A stretch of 20,179 nucleotides of DNA from a virus. Shown piece by piece: positions 6,184 through 13,254 of this stretch (the stretch's first letter is position 1; every line of letters begins with the position of its first letter). Made by a program: the position numbers and the translations under genes. Below the pieces are notes generated by a model that worked only from the letters and a program-made list of their open reading frames with translations, was not told where the DNA came from and did no database searches. The stretch lies in the IMG/VR virus record IMGVR_UViG_3300049596_001001, positions 1 through 20,179 of that record. One strand, given 5' to 3'.

Positions 6184-6611
6184 TGAATAACATCATAGTA
6201 AACGGTGGAAAACGTTCAGAACGTGACATCGTAGAGCATGCCGTTTATTGGTGCGTTCAAAAAATGATGCCAAAAATTAAAACGCTTGATATAGAAGTAA
6301 CCATCTTAAAGCTTGATGACGCTTTTGGCTATTGTTTATGTGAAGATAAACGTACTTTTCAACTTGACATCAAAAAAGGTTTAACTCTTTATGACTTGAT
6401 TAGTACTGTTTGCCATGAAATGACTCATGTAAAACAATACGTCCGTGGCGAACTTAAAGAAGTTAATTATGGCGCTAAGTGGAAAGGTAAGCTATTTAAA
6501 GATAGTATGGCATATGCAAAAATGCCTTGGGAAAAAGAAGCATTTGACCTAGAAAAAGAGTTAACATTTAAATGCTTTGAAGAAATTAGTTTTACATTTC
6601 ATAATCAATAA
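6183..6611 (+). CDS. SprT-like zinc metalloprotein (HExxH)
   Basis: 142-residue protein with a zincin motif HEMTH (H78, E79, H82) inside the helix STVCHEMTHVKQYV, and a downstream PWEKEAFDLEKEL helix (115-127) whose glutamate (E117 or E119) is the likely third zinc ligand. This layout fits SprT-like minimal metalloproteases, which in cells act on DNA-bound proteins; phage versions have no proven substrate. Only the core is present, with no C-terminal zinc ribbon. A role in proteolysis during replication or host takeover is inference. It is the last gene of the early operon starting at 5728. Confidence 0.8.
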   Translation: MNNIIVNGGKRSERDIVEHAVYWCVQKMMPKIKTLDIEVTILKLDDAFGYCLCEDKRTFQLDIKKGLTLYDLISTVCHEMTHVKQYVRGELKEVNYGAKWKGKLFKDSMAYAKMPWEKEAFDLEKELTFKCFEEISFTFHNQ

Positions 6612-6625
6612 ATAAAGCTAAATAA
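6607..6625 (+). promoter_or_regulatory. Two late-promoter-like boxes
   Basis: AATAAATA (6607-6614) and CTAAATAA (6618-6625) both resemble the T4 late box TATAAATA and variants reported for T4-like cyanophages. They lie just before the gene at 6641 and its AGGAAAG ribosome-binding site. In A+T-rich DNA such near-matches also arise by chance. Confidence 0.4.
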
Positions 6626-6640
6626 CATATAGGAAAGCAA

Positions 6641-6904
6641 ATGGAAAACCTAACTCTATCAGAAATTAATCAACTTATTGTAGAAGCAGGTGGTGCTGTT
6701 GTAGCAGAAACTGCTGAATTTAGACAAATTAATGCTTCAGGCGAAGCATCATATCGTATTACTTATCCGGGTTCAAGCACAGTTATGCAAATGAACTCTG
6801 AGGGATCGATGGAAGAAATTACAAGCGATACAACTACGAATACTATTTTCGTTACTGCAAAAGAAGATGGTGGATTCAGGGCAAGTATCAATAGTTTACT
6901 CTAA
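6641..6904 (+). CDS. Hypothetical protein, 87 residues
   Basis: Acidic, polar 87-residue protein. It begins with a helix (NLTLSEINQLIVEAGGAVV) and continues with a beta-rich, Ser/Thr-rich stretch (YRITYPGSSTVMQMNSEGSM, then NTIFVTAKEDGGFRA). No signal peptide, membrane segment or catalytic motif. A good ribosome-binding site (AGGAAAG) precedes the ATG, and possible late boxes lie upstream, so it may be a late, virion-associated protein (inference). It ends just before a pair of terminators. Confidence 0.7.
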   Translation: MENLTLSEINQLIVEAGGAVVAETAEFRQINASGEASYRITYPGSSTVMQMNSEGSMEEITSDTTTNTIFVTAKEDGGFRASINSLL

Positions 6905-6908
6905 ACAA

Positions 6909-6928
6909 AAATGCCCCTAAGGGCATTT
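6909..6928 (-). terminator. Rho-independent terminator for the minus-strand gene
   Basis: AAATGCCC (6909-6916) pairs with GGGCATTT (6921-6928) around a CTAA loop. Read on the minus strand the stem is followed by a T-rich run (TTTTTGTTT), so it ends transcription coming from the membrane-protein gene. On the plus strand no T run follows. Confidence 0.7.
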
Positions 6929-6937
6929 CTAAGAATT

Positions 6938-6962
6938 GGCTAGGATTTTCCTAGCCTTTTTT
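6938..6962 (+). terminator. Rho-independent terminator for the plus-strand genes
   Basis: GGCTAGG (6938-6944) pairs perfectly with CCTAGCC (6950-6956), five-base loop, followed by six T (6957-6962). It ends plus-strand transcription after the 87-residue protein. Its T run overlaps the stop codon of the facing gene. Confidence 0.85.
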
Positions 6963-7302
6963 ATTCATTTTTATTAGTACTCTTGTATGCATCAGCACCA
7001 AAGAATGCAGCAACTAAAGCTGAAATAGCAATAAAGTATGTTGGCGCAATATCACCAATAATGCCAGCAGCTGTATCTAAACCTAGGAATGAAGTAACCA
7101 TGATTGTTGTTGGATATAGTAGCATACCAAACAATGCGAACCATGTCATTTTGCGCATAGCATCGCGTTGAGCATCTTGATCTTCTAAAGTTTTACGTTT
7201 AAACTCTAGATGCATGTCCATTTCTGATTGGCTAATGTGACCATCTTCATTAGCGTCCATGCCTTCAACTGCAGTTGAGTCAATTGTTTTTCTCGTTGCC
7301 AT
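6961..7302 (-). CDS. EF-hand membrane protein, holin-like
   Basis: 113-residue protein joining a calcium-binding EF-hand loop to a two-helix membrane hairpin. The loop DANEDGHISQSE (16-27) has all canonical positions: D1, N3, D5, G6, I8, E12. A charged helix (EFKRKTLEDQDAQRDAMRK) leads to membrane segments near 54-75 (FALFGMLLYPTTIMVTSFLG) and 85-106 (IAPTYFIAISALVAAFFGA), and a short charged tail. Size, two membrane helices and charged ends suit a holin, but this is inference; another small inner-membrane protein is possible. It is the only minus-strand gene in the first 12 kb, with its own late promoter, a strong AGGGGA ribosome-binding site and its own terminator, as expected for a separately timed late gene. 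Confidence 0.75.
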   Translation of the reverse strand: MATRKTIDSTAVEGMDANEDGHISQSEMDMHLEFKRKTLEDQDAQRDAMRKMTWFALFGMLLYPTTIMVTSFLGLDTAAGIIGDIAPTYFIAISALVAAFFGADAYKSTNKNE

Positions 7303-7359
7303 ATATATCCCCTGTAAATTTACGGTTTAAATACATAACAAAGAACCTCACACTATAAC

Positions 7360-7367
7360 TATTTATA
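7360..7367 (-). promoter_or_regulatory. Late promoter for the EF-hand membrane protein
   Basis: TATAAATA read on the minus strand, overlapping a plus-strand copy by four bases in the palindrome TATTTATAAATA. Predicted start near 7354, about 50 bases before the gene. Confidence 0.65.
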
Positions 7368-7371
7368 AATA
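7364..7371 (+). promoter_or_regulatory. Late promoter for the structural genes
   Basis: Exact TATAAATA on the plus strand. Predicted start near 7377, giving a leader of about 60 bases that contains the 12-base palindrome ATTAGATCTAAT (7385-7396) and ends in an AAAGGAGA ribosome-binding site. It probably reads the whole run 7439-12134, as no other convincing promoter or terminator is seen there. Confidence 0.7.
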
Positions 7372-7438
7372 ACAGTATTGGATCATTAGATCTAATCAAA
7401 TCAAAACAAATAAATGCTAATAGTCAAAGGAGACGAAG

Positions 7439-7633
7439 ATGGCAATAAAAATCAATAGTACTGTAGTGATTAACAATTCTCGTCAATTGGAAAATATCAC
7501 AGAAGCCGATGTAACTACTGACGCAACAATCAATCAGGCGATTAAAAATCAACTTAATGTTCTTAGAATCTATGATTCTACTGGAACTGAAGTTAGAACG
7601 CTTTGGTGTGCCGCTACTACAGCCGTATCTTAA
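7439..7633 (+). CDS. Small virion/tail-fibre-type protein
   Basis: 64-residue protein whose opening (MAIKINSTVVINNSRQLENI) matches the short repeat-like start found on many tail-fibre and structural proteins of T4-like aquatic phages, as I recall. The rest is polar and beta-prone (LNVLRIYDSTGTEVRTLW). No signal peptide or membrane segment. It has a strong AAAGGAGA ribosome-binding site behind a late promoter and is followed 17 bases on by another structural gene, so a virion component is likely. Exact position in the particle is unknown. Confidence 0.65.
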   Translation: MAIKINSTVVINNSRQLENITEADVTTDATINQAIKNQLNVLRIYDSTGTEVRTLWCAATTAVS

Positions 7634-7650
7634 TTTAAGGGGTAATACTT

Positions 7651-8616
7651 ATGGCTGTTCGTAGACCGATCGTTTATGACGATCGACCAACCGGTTTTCA
7701 CATCTACCAATTAAGTGATACGGAAATTACATCTATTATTGATGGCACCGCGGAAGATGCTTATTATGCCAATCCGGCAACTACGTTAACTGTTGTAGGT
7801 TCAGGTGGCAATTTAGCCGGTTTGCCAATGACCGATACTCGCTATCAAGCCGGTGGTGCTACTTCAAGAGTAGATAGATTTTCTACAGAAGCTGAAACGC
7901 CAGACATTTCAATCGTTACTGTAAACTATTCTAGAATTAGTCAAACAATTTTTACCGGATCAATTCCAGCTAATACAAGTAATTTAAGATGGCCCGTCTA
8001 TTTAGACGGTAGTAATAACATAAGAGCCATGACTACCACTGACTTTTATGATACTTTTGTGGTGCCTTCACTAGCTCGTATTAATAGCGCTACTTCTGGT
8101 TCACCTACTGGAATTACTAACGATTATATTATTAATACATCAACAACTCTTACAGGTTATACGTTAGTTTCTAGTACACCAGTATTTACTGATACTCGCG
8201 CAGATACATCACTTTATACTGCAGGTGGTATTGCAGAAACACAAGATCAACCTGCCACTATTAATAACTATTATCTTCATCAAAATGGTGGCGCAGCATA
8301 TAATGATCCTGGTTTTATGCCATTGTATTTTGATGCTGGTACTGAGCAACTACGCACATACACACAAGCGACATGGAGAGCAACTCTTGGTCCAATGTTA
8401 CAATATTATAAAGCCCAGTCGGGAAGTACGGTATCTTATAGCATTAATGGAACAGGCACTACGATGGGAACTATTATGCTGAACACAATACTTTCGCCTA
8501 CTGGCACTGGATATACACAAAACTTTGTTAATGTTGACGATTATCGTACACAAGAATTTCCAAACGGCACTGTAATTACAGCAAACACCTATGAATTGAA
8601 GAAAACTACAATATAA
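7651..8616 (+). CDS. Virion structural protein
   Basis: 321-residue, glycine/serine/threonine-rich, beta-type protein. Its opening MAVRRPIVYDDRPTGF, the TLTVVGSGGNLAGL stretch (45-58), the DTRYQAGGATSRVDRFSTEAETP segment and the ISIVTVNYSRISQTIF strand recall a structural protein family of T4-like cyanophages found near tail or neck genes. Low charge, repeated Thr/Gly/Ser runs (STSGS, NTSTTLTGYT, SINGTGTTMGTIM) and absence of enzymatic motifs fit a particle protein. It has an AAGGGG ribosome-binding site and sits between two genes of the same late operon. It may be a fibre, baseplate or neck component; the sequence does not decide. Confidence 0.7.
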   Translation: MAVRRPIVYDDRPTGFHIYQLSDTEITSIIDGTAEDAYYANPATTLTVVGSGGNLAGLPMTDTRYQAGGATSRVDRFSTEAETPDISIVTVNYSRISQTIFTGSIPANTSNLRWPVYLDGSNNIRAMTTTDFYDTFVVPSLARINSATSGSPTGITNDYIINTSTTLTGYTLVSSTPVFTDTRADTSLYTAGGIAETQDQPATINNYYLHQNGGAAYNDPGFMPLYFDAGTEQLRTYTQATWRATLGPMLQYYKAQSGSTVSYSINGTGTTMGTIMLNTILSPTGTGYTQNFVNVDDYRTQEFPNGTVITANTYELKKTTI

Positions 8617-8627
8617 GGAAATACATA

Positions 8628-9182
8628 ATGTCATTATTTAATGGAAAAATATTAGAAGCTCGTTACATGGACGCAGAATACTCTATAGTGGAAGTATTAT
8701 ATGAAAGTGATGACGGGAAAGTTTATTCGTACGCTCTTAGACCAGATCCAGAAAATGAAGAATGGAAAGATTTAGTTGCAGACGGTTGGGATCAAGATAA
8801 ATTAATAGAGCAAACTGTCGCATATAAAAAAGCAGCATCTGGTTCTTTTGCTGCGCAAGTTAATGCTGCTGCAAAGGCGCTTGTCGATCAATTGCTTGCA
8901 AAAAAGTCTGATTCACAATCAGAGTTTGATGTATTGTCATTAGCAAAATTAAGTAATTTAAATGCTGAAGAATACGAAAAAAGAAAAGAAGCCGAATTAG
9001 AAGGTCAAAATGTCTATAATTTTATTATGGATAAGAACTCAGATAAAGACGAATTGTTTAAATTTAAAATGTGGGCATTAGACTTAGATTTTGTTAAGAG
9101 TAAGGATAAAGAAACTAAGTCTGCTTTACGTAAAGTGCAAAGTATTTTAGAAGGTTTATCAATGCTAAATAGCCTGAAATAA
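8628..9182 (+). CDS. Hypothetical protein following the structural genes
   Basis: 184-residue soluble protein. The first third is beta-rich (ILEARYMDAEYSIVEVLYES, KVYSYALRPDPENEEWKDLV); the remainder is helical and charged (AAQVNAAAKALVDQLLAKK, EEYEKRKEAELEGQNVYNFI, ETKSALRKVQSILEGLSML), with likely amphipathic or coiled-coil helices. No enzyme motif. With an AAGGAA ribosome-binding site and placed 11 bases after the structural gene, it probably is a minor virion protein or an assembly/chaperone factor for its neighbours (inference from position). Confidence 0.65.
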   Translation: MSLFNGKILEARYMDAEYSIVEVLYESDDGKVYSYALRPDPENEEWKDLVADGWDQDKLIEQTVAYKKAASGSFAAQVNAAAKALVDQLLAKKSDSQSEFDVLSLAKLSNLNAEEYEKRKEAELEGQNVYNFIMDKNSDKDELFKFKMWALDLDFVKSKDKETKSALRKVQSILEGLSMLNSLK

Positions 9183-9200
9183 TACTGATGAACTTATATT

Positions 9201-9794
9201 ATGTTGAATATTATTTTTGTTAAACACGGTAATAAGTATACAGCTGAGCACGTTAATAGATTAGCAGATCAGCTTTTTAAATATTACCCAACGTCAAACT
9301 TTTATTGCTATACAGAAGATCCTTGGAATGTTAAAATACCAATTATACCAATATTTAAAAAACCTACTTTAAAATTTTGGTGGAATAAATTAGCGATGTT
9401 TAGTAAGGATTTTCCAGTGGAAGGAAAATGTCTTTACTTTGATTTAGACATGGATATTAAATCAGACTTTTCTGAGTATATCAAATGGGACGGATTAACA
9501 GTACTTCGCGACTACTGGAAAGACGAACTATACATGGCTCCTCATGCTTATGATGTCCACATAAATAGTTCTATAATAACATGGATTGCCGGTGAACAAT
9601 CGCATATATGGGAACATTTTTTATCTAATAAAGATTATTTCATGAGAAAATATGTCGGTATAGACAGATTTCTTATTCATGAAAAGTTTGAATTAAATAA
9701 TTTTAAAGATGGCATAGTAAACAGTGTTGGTAATCCACTACCATACGATGCGCCAATTGATATGTACAATGGAATAAAATATGAGTTATCGTGA
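9201..9794 (+). CDS. GT-A type glycosyltransferase
   Basis: 197-residue protein with a GT-A nucleotide-sugar fold: an N-terminal strand (MLNIIFVKHGNKYT), KFWWNKLAMFS, then the metal-binding acidic motif in CLYFDLDMDIKSDF (D81, D83, D85), followed by a HINSSIITW segment that could form the acceptor side. It is short for a glycosyltransferase, so only the catalytic core is present. Donor and acceptor are unknown. It overlaps the next gene by 14 bases, implying coupling with the methyltransferase-like protein. No clear Shine-Dalgarno sequence precedes its ATG. Start of the accessory enzyme island. Confidence 0.75.
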   Translation: MLNIIFVKHGNKYTAEHVNRLADQLFKYYPTSNFYCYTEDPWNVKIPIIPIFKKPTLKFWWNKLAMFSKDFPVEGKCLYFDLDMDIKSDFSEYIKWDGLTVLRDYWKDELYMAPHAYDVHINSSIITWIAGEQSHIWEHFLSNKDYFMRKYVGIDRFLIHEKFELNNFKDGIVNSVGNPLPYDAPIDMYNGIKYELS

Positions 9795-10431
9795 AGAAAT
9801 TTATAAAAATGCATTAAAGCAAATAGAAAAAATTTATATTGAATCAAAATACAATCCAAACGCGGATTTGTATAGAAGTCTTGATATTATGAATTCAGTA
9901 AGTGATGGCCAATTTGCAAGCAAAGAATGGCTAGTAAAAAACCTAGATCCCTTTATTAATCATGCTGAACTTCGTAACGTAGCGGTATTGGGAAGCTGGT
10001 ACGGTTTAGTTGGAATGATTTTAAGACATCACATCTCAAAAGACGTCAGCATTGTAAACATTGATTCTGAAGAGTTGACTAAAGAAATTGGTTTTATATT
10101 TACAAGAGATAACCCAATTTATAAAAACAATTATTATAAAATTGATGATGCTGTAAATCACATTATGGAAGCACAACCAAACGCGTATCAAATTATTATT
10201 AACACCAGTTGCGAGCACATGGAGCCGGATGATATTCAGTTTATATTGAAATCTAAAGGTGGAAAATCTATGGTATGTTTTCAAAGTAATAACTACGACT
10301 CTGTCCAAAGTCACGTTAACACGCATAAAAGTTTAGATGATTTTGCTAATTCGTTAAATTTAATTGACGTGTATTATGCCGGTACTCTTAGAACAAATAA
10401 TTATGAAAGATACATGGTTATTGGTGTATGA
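9781..10431 (+). CDS. Class I methyltransferase-like protein
   Basis: 216-residue protein with a Rossmann-type motif I, VAVLGSWYGLVGMIL (67-81), and an acidic residue ending the next strand, VSIVNIDSEE (D95), as in SAM-dependent methyltransferases. Later strands (YQIIINTSCEHME, SMVCFQSNNYD) fit motifs IV-V, with NTSCEHM in place of a classical catalytic motif. The glycine motif is unusual (LGSWYG rather than GxGxG), so activity is not certain. It overlaps the flanking genes by 14 and 4 bases, so it is translated together with two glycosyltransferases and may methylate the same glycan or sugar (inference). Confidence 0.65.
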   Translation: MSYREEIYKNALKQIEKIYIESKYNPNADLYRSLDIMNSVSDGQFASKEWLVKNLDPFINHAELRNVAVLGSWYGLVGMILRHHISKDVSIVNIDSEELTKEIGFIFTRDNPIYKNNYYKIDDAVNHIMEAQPNAYQIIINTSCEHMEPDDIQFILKSKGGKSMVCFQSNNYDSVQSHVNTHKSLDDFANSLNLIDVYYAGTLRTNNYERYMVIGV

Positions 10432-12134
10432 AAAGAATAATTTTTACGTCTTATGATGATCTCAAGACAAATAATTTATCAAAGCTAGATTCTACTGCTG
10501 AGAATCAAATTGCAGACTATTTTGATCGTCTTGTAGAAAATAAGAAAAATTATGCTAAAAGTATTGGTGTGGATTTTAAGTTGTATCATAATACAATGCA
10601 AGATTTTGCAGTAACTGGTGAATTAGAATTTACTAAGGTTAACTTATATAAGCATCATCTTATGCATGAGCTTGCTAAACAATATGATGAAGTTATGTAC
10701 GTAGATATGGATGTAGTATTTAATACAACAAAGAACGTATTTGAAGAACTTCAATTAGATCAAGGTATTCATGTTATTCACCAAGATGAAGAAATTCTTT
10801 CTAAAAATATAAACGAAATACTATTCCAAAAATTAGGGTTAAGAAATTCTACTCTTAAATACCATATTACAAAAGATCTTTTAGACGGAAAAGACAATCA
10901 CGTAATTAACACTGGTGTTATCATTGGTAAAAGCGAACACTTAAAACAAATTAAACTTGTAGAAAGACTACCAGATATTATTGAAAAAATAAATGATTTA
11001 AAAAATCAAATCGGATCTGGTAAAGATTTCGTTTATTTAAGGGGTTATTATTATCCTAATAACGAATCAGTATTTTCTTACATTTTAGAAGAATACGATA
11101 TTCCATATGTAATAATGGATAAGAAGTGGCATACTATTTGCGATTATGTCGCTAGACAAAAGAGTGAAGCTGAAATTTATCACTTTGTTAATAAAAACTT
11201 TTATGCTTTTTTTAAAAATAAAACAAAAGCTATATTTTCAATTTACGTAAAAATAGATGACGTAAATTTAGATAATCCGAGTTCAGCTGTCGATAGTATA
11301 ATTCCAAAAAGTAAACAAACTCAAATATTGCTTGAACAATACAAAGATCAGCTCTACGCTAATAAAGAACAATATGCTAAAGCTATTGGCGCAGAATTTA
11401 TCTTGTTTCAACGAGATGAGAAGTACGAAACGTTTTTAAAAAGATTTCCAGATCTTTCAGAATACGATGTTGTAAATCTATATAAAATTTATTTGTTAGA
11501 TGAATTAACAAAGCAATATGATTATGTTCTATATTTAGATTATGATGTTGTTGCATTAAATAGCATAGATTTTTTTGATCATGTTCCGGTAGAAAACGCT
11601 ATTGGTTGTTATTATTCTACTCCTGAAAGTTTGGATATACCAAAAGACAAAAACAACTATTTTAAAAATTATAGTAAAGATTTTAGATCTCCGCACAGCA
11701 AATATTGGAATGCTCATGCTTTGTTGTCTGAAGAAGATTTAGATCCAGAAAATGTAGTATTTAATACTGGCATTATTGGCGCTAGTAAGAAAATGATGGA
11801 TAAGTTAGATTATTTTTCTGATATAGATAAAACTATTCAAACAATGAAAGCTCTTAAAGAGTCATCTATGTATCCCGAAAAAGTACAAGCTGCTTTTGGT
11901 TATGACAACGAAACTATTTTCTCATACAAAGTTAAAAAGAATAAAGTACCAGTTTATCAATTAGGTAGTGATTGGCATTATAAACACAACTATAAAAACA
12001 AAGATTCTTTTACTAAAGGAACAAGTTCTTATACGCTAGATAAATATGAATTCGAGCTAGATGTAAAAAGACATAACGTAGTTCTTGCTCATTTTATTTC
12101 TAAAAATTTTGGAATATACTTTGAAAGAACTTAA
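10428..12134 (+). CDS. Tandem double-domain GT-A glycosyltransferase
   Basis: 568-residue protein made of two related GT-A (GT8-like) domains, about 1-265 and 266-568. Each has the same order of landmarks: a metal-binding motif (VMYVDMDVVF, D93/D95; VLYLDYDVVA, D371/D373), an NTG motif (VINTGVIIG, 161-163; VFNTGIIGA, 446-448), an NE-S/T-x-FSY segment (NESVFSY 212-218; NETIFSY 494-500), a W-H (KKWHTI; SDWHYK), and a final HF-x-x-KNF (252-258; 555-561). Both domains keep their motifs, so both may be active, perhaps adding two sugars in sequence. Last gene of the plus block; its stop overlaps that of the converging oxygenase gene by four bases. Confidence 0.8.
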   Translation: MKRIIFTSYDDLKTNNLSKLDSTAENQIADYFDRLVENKKNYAKSIGVDFKLYHNTMQDFAVTGELEFTKVNLYKHHLMHELAKQYDEVMYVDMDVVFNTTKNVFEELQLDQGIHVIHQDEEILSKNINEILFQKLGLRNSTLKYHITKDLLDGKDNHVINTGVIIGKSEHLKQIKLVERLPDIIEKINDLKNQIGSGKDFVYLRGYYYPNNESVFSYILEEYDIPYVIMDKKWHTICDYVARQKSEAEIYHFVNKNFYAFFKNKTKAIFSIYVKIDDVNLDNPSSAVDSIIPKSKQTQILLEQYKDQLYANKEQYAKAIGAEFILFQRDEKYETFLKRFPDLSEYDVVNLYKIYLLDELTKQYDYVLYLDYDVVALNSIDFFDHVPVENAIGCYYSTPESLDIPKDKNNYFKNYSKDFRSPHSKYWNAHALLSEEDLDPENVVFNTGIIGASKKMMDKLDYFSDIDKTIQTMKALKESSMYPEKVQAAFGYDNETIFSYKVKKNKVPVYQLGSDWHYKHNYKNKDSFTKGTSSYTLDKYEFELDVKRHNVVLAHFISKNFGIYFERT

Positions 12135-12676
12135 GTTTGTATATATTTTTCAAACTTCTTAACAACTTCTTCCCAAGGCATTGAAAAATTATTAATATCG
12201 CGAATGCTAACTACTAATCTCGAATTCCAACCTTTAGCACGATGCGGCATATCAGTATTAACTAAATATGCGCCAGGAGTTTGTATATACGTTTTATAAG
12301 GAGATTGTGTTGTAGTCATTAATGGAAATATTGCACCATTAGAAGCATGATCTCGAACATCAGTTTTTTCTATTTGTTCTGGTAGCCAATATTCAATAGT
12401 TCCATAACCACCATGCACCCAATTAATTGCCCACGGTAACACGTTTTTTGCGTGATGATCGGTATGTATTGACGGTCGATCTTCTTTTCCGGCGCTTTTA
12501 TAAAAAGAAACAGCGCGTTCAAAGCGCATATCGTTCCAATAAACCCATTCTGGTTTTATTATTTCTAGACTATCCTGATGAACTTGAAATTTTTCTTGTG
12601 ATTCTAATATATTAGAATCTTCTTTTACTACCAATGGTAATGCTGGTAAATTTAATTTGTATGTCAGTTCTAACAT
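12131..12676 (-). CDS. Fe(II)/2-oxoglutarate oxygenase 1
   Basis: 181-residue cupin-fold oxygenase. The metal triad is visible: H71-x-D73 in SIHTDHHAKN and H145 in TDMPHRAKG. An arginine in NSRLVVSIR (R153 or R159) is suited to bind the 2-oxoglutarate carboxylate. AINWVHGGYGTIEYWLP between them is the double-stranded beta-helix core. Such enzymes hydroxylate a substrate using O2 and 2-oxoglutarate; the target is unknown. It is one of three different oxygenases in a row (12131-13883), two bases after its upstream neighbour, and converges tail-to-tail with the tandem glycosyltransferase gene. Confidence 0.75.
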   Translation of the reverse strand: MLELTYKLNLPALPLVVKEDSNILESQEKFQVHQDSLEIIKPEWVYWNDMRFERAVSFYKSAGKEDRPSIHTDHHAKNVLPWAINWVHGGYGTIEYWLPEQIEKTDVRDHASNGAIFPLMTTTQSPYKTYIQTPGAYLVNTDMPHRAKGWNSRLVVSIRDINNFSMPWEEVVKKFEKYIQT

Positions 12677-12678
12677 AA

Positions 12679-13254
12679 TTATTTAAATATGCGTTTTACA
12701 TCGTCAAACTCATGACCAAAGCCATAAGTAATTAAATATCTTGGTGTGTGTCTGTCTCCAGTTACAGCATGATAATTATACGTATTAACTAAAAACCCAA
12801 AACCGTCTTCTATGATATAATTAGTAGAATTGTTATAAAAATTTACATTAGTATTTTGGTGTGCAATTTTAGTAATTGCACTATTACTATTTTTCACACC
12901 AATATTAATACAGCACATTCTGCTAGATTCGTCTCGATGTGGTAAAATACTTCCTAACGTTTTAATAAAATGTACCCTATTAGGATCTGGCTTAAATTCA
13001 TCAATGGTTATATTATCTATTATTTTTGCTACTTTTTCGCACATTTCATATAGCACATTATTTTTTATAGTATTTCTTGTAAAACCAATAGAACCTGCTA
13101 TTCCTTTTTCATCTCTATATTCCATCCAACATGGATAACTTGGTACAACCATTTTTGTTCCATACTTATGCAATACAGTTTCAAAAGAATTTGTTTCTTC
13201 AATATACTTATCAAATTCGCTTGGGTCTAATAATTTTCCTAAACTCAGCATCAC
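12679..13254 (-). CDS. Fe(II)/2-oxoglutarate oxygenase 2
   Basis: 191-residue protein with an HxD...H...R set: H106-x-D108 (GSILPHRDESSR), H162 (NTYNYHAVTG) and R172 (HTPRYLITYGFG). CCINIGVKNSNSA follows the HxD as the expected core strand. The N-terminal hundred residues differ from the neighbouring oxygenases, so this is a separate family member rather than a recent tandem copy. Substrate unknown. Its start overlaps the stop of the upstream oxygenase gene by four bases, so the block is translated as a coupled operon from the late promoter near 14500. Confidence 0.75.
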   Translation of the reverse strand: MMLSLGKLLDPSEFDKYIEETNSFETVLHKYGTKMVVPSYPCWMEYRDEKGIAGSIGFTRNTIKNNVLYEMCEKVAKIIDNITIDEFKPDPNRVHFIKTLGSILPHRDESSRMCCINIGVKNSNSAITKIAHQNTNVNFYNNSTNYIIEDGFGFLVNTYNYHAVTGDRHTPRYLITYGFGHEFDDVKRIFK

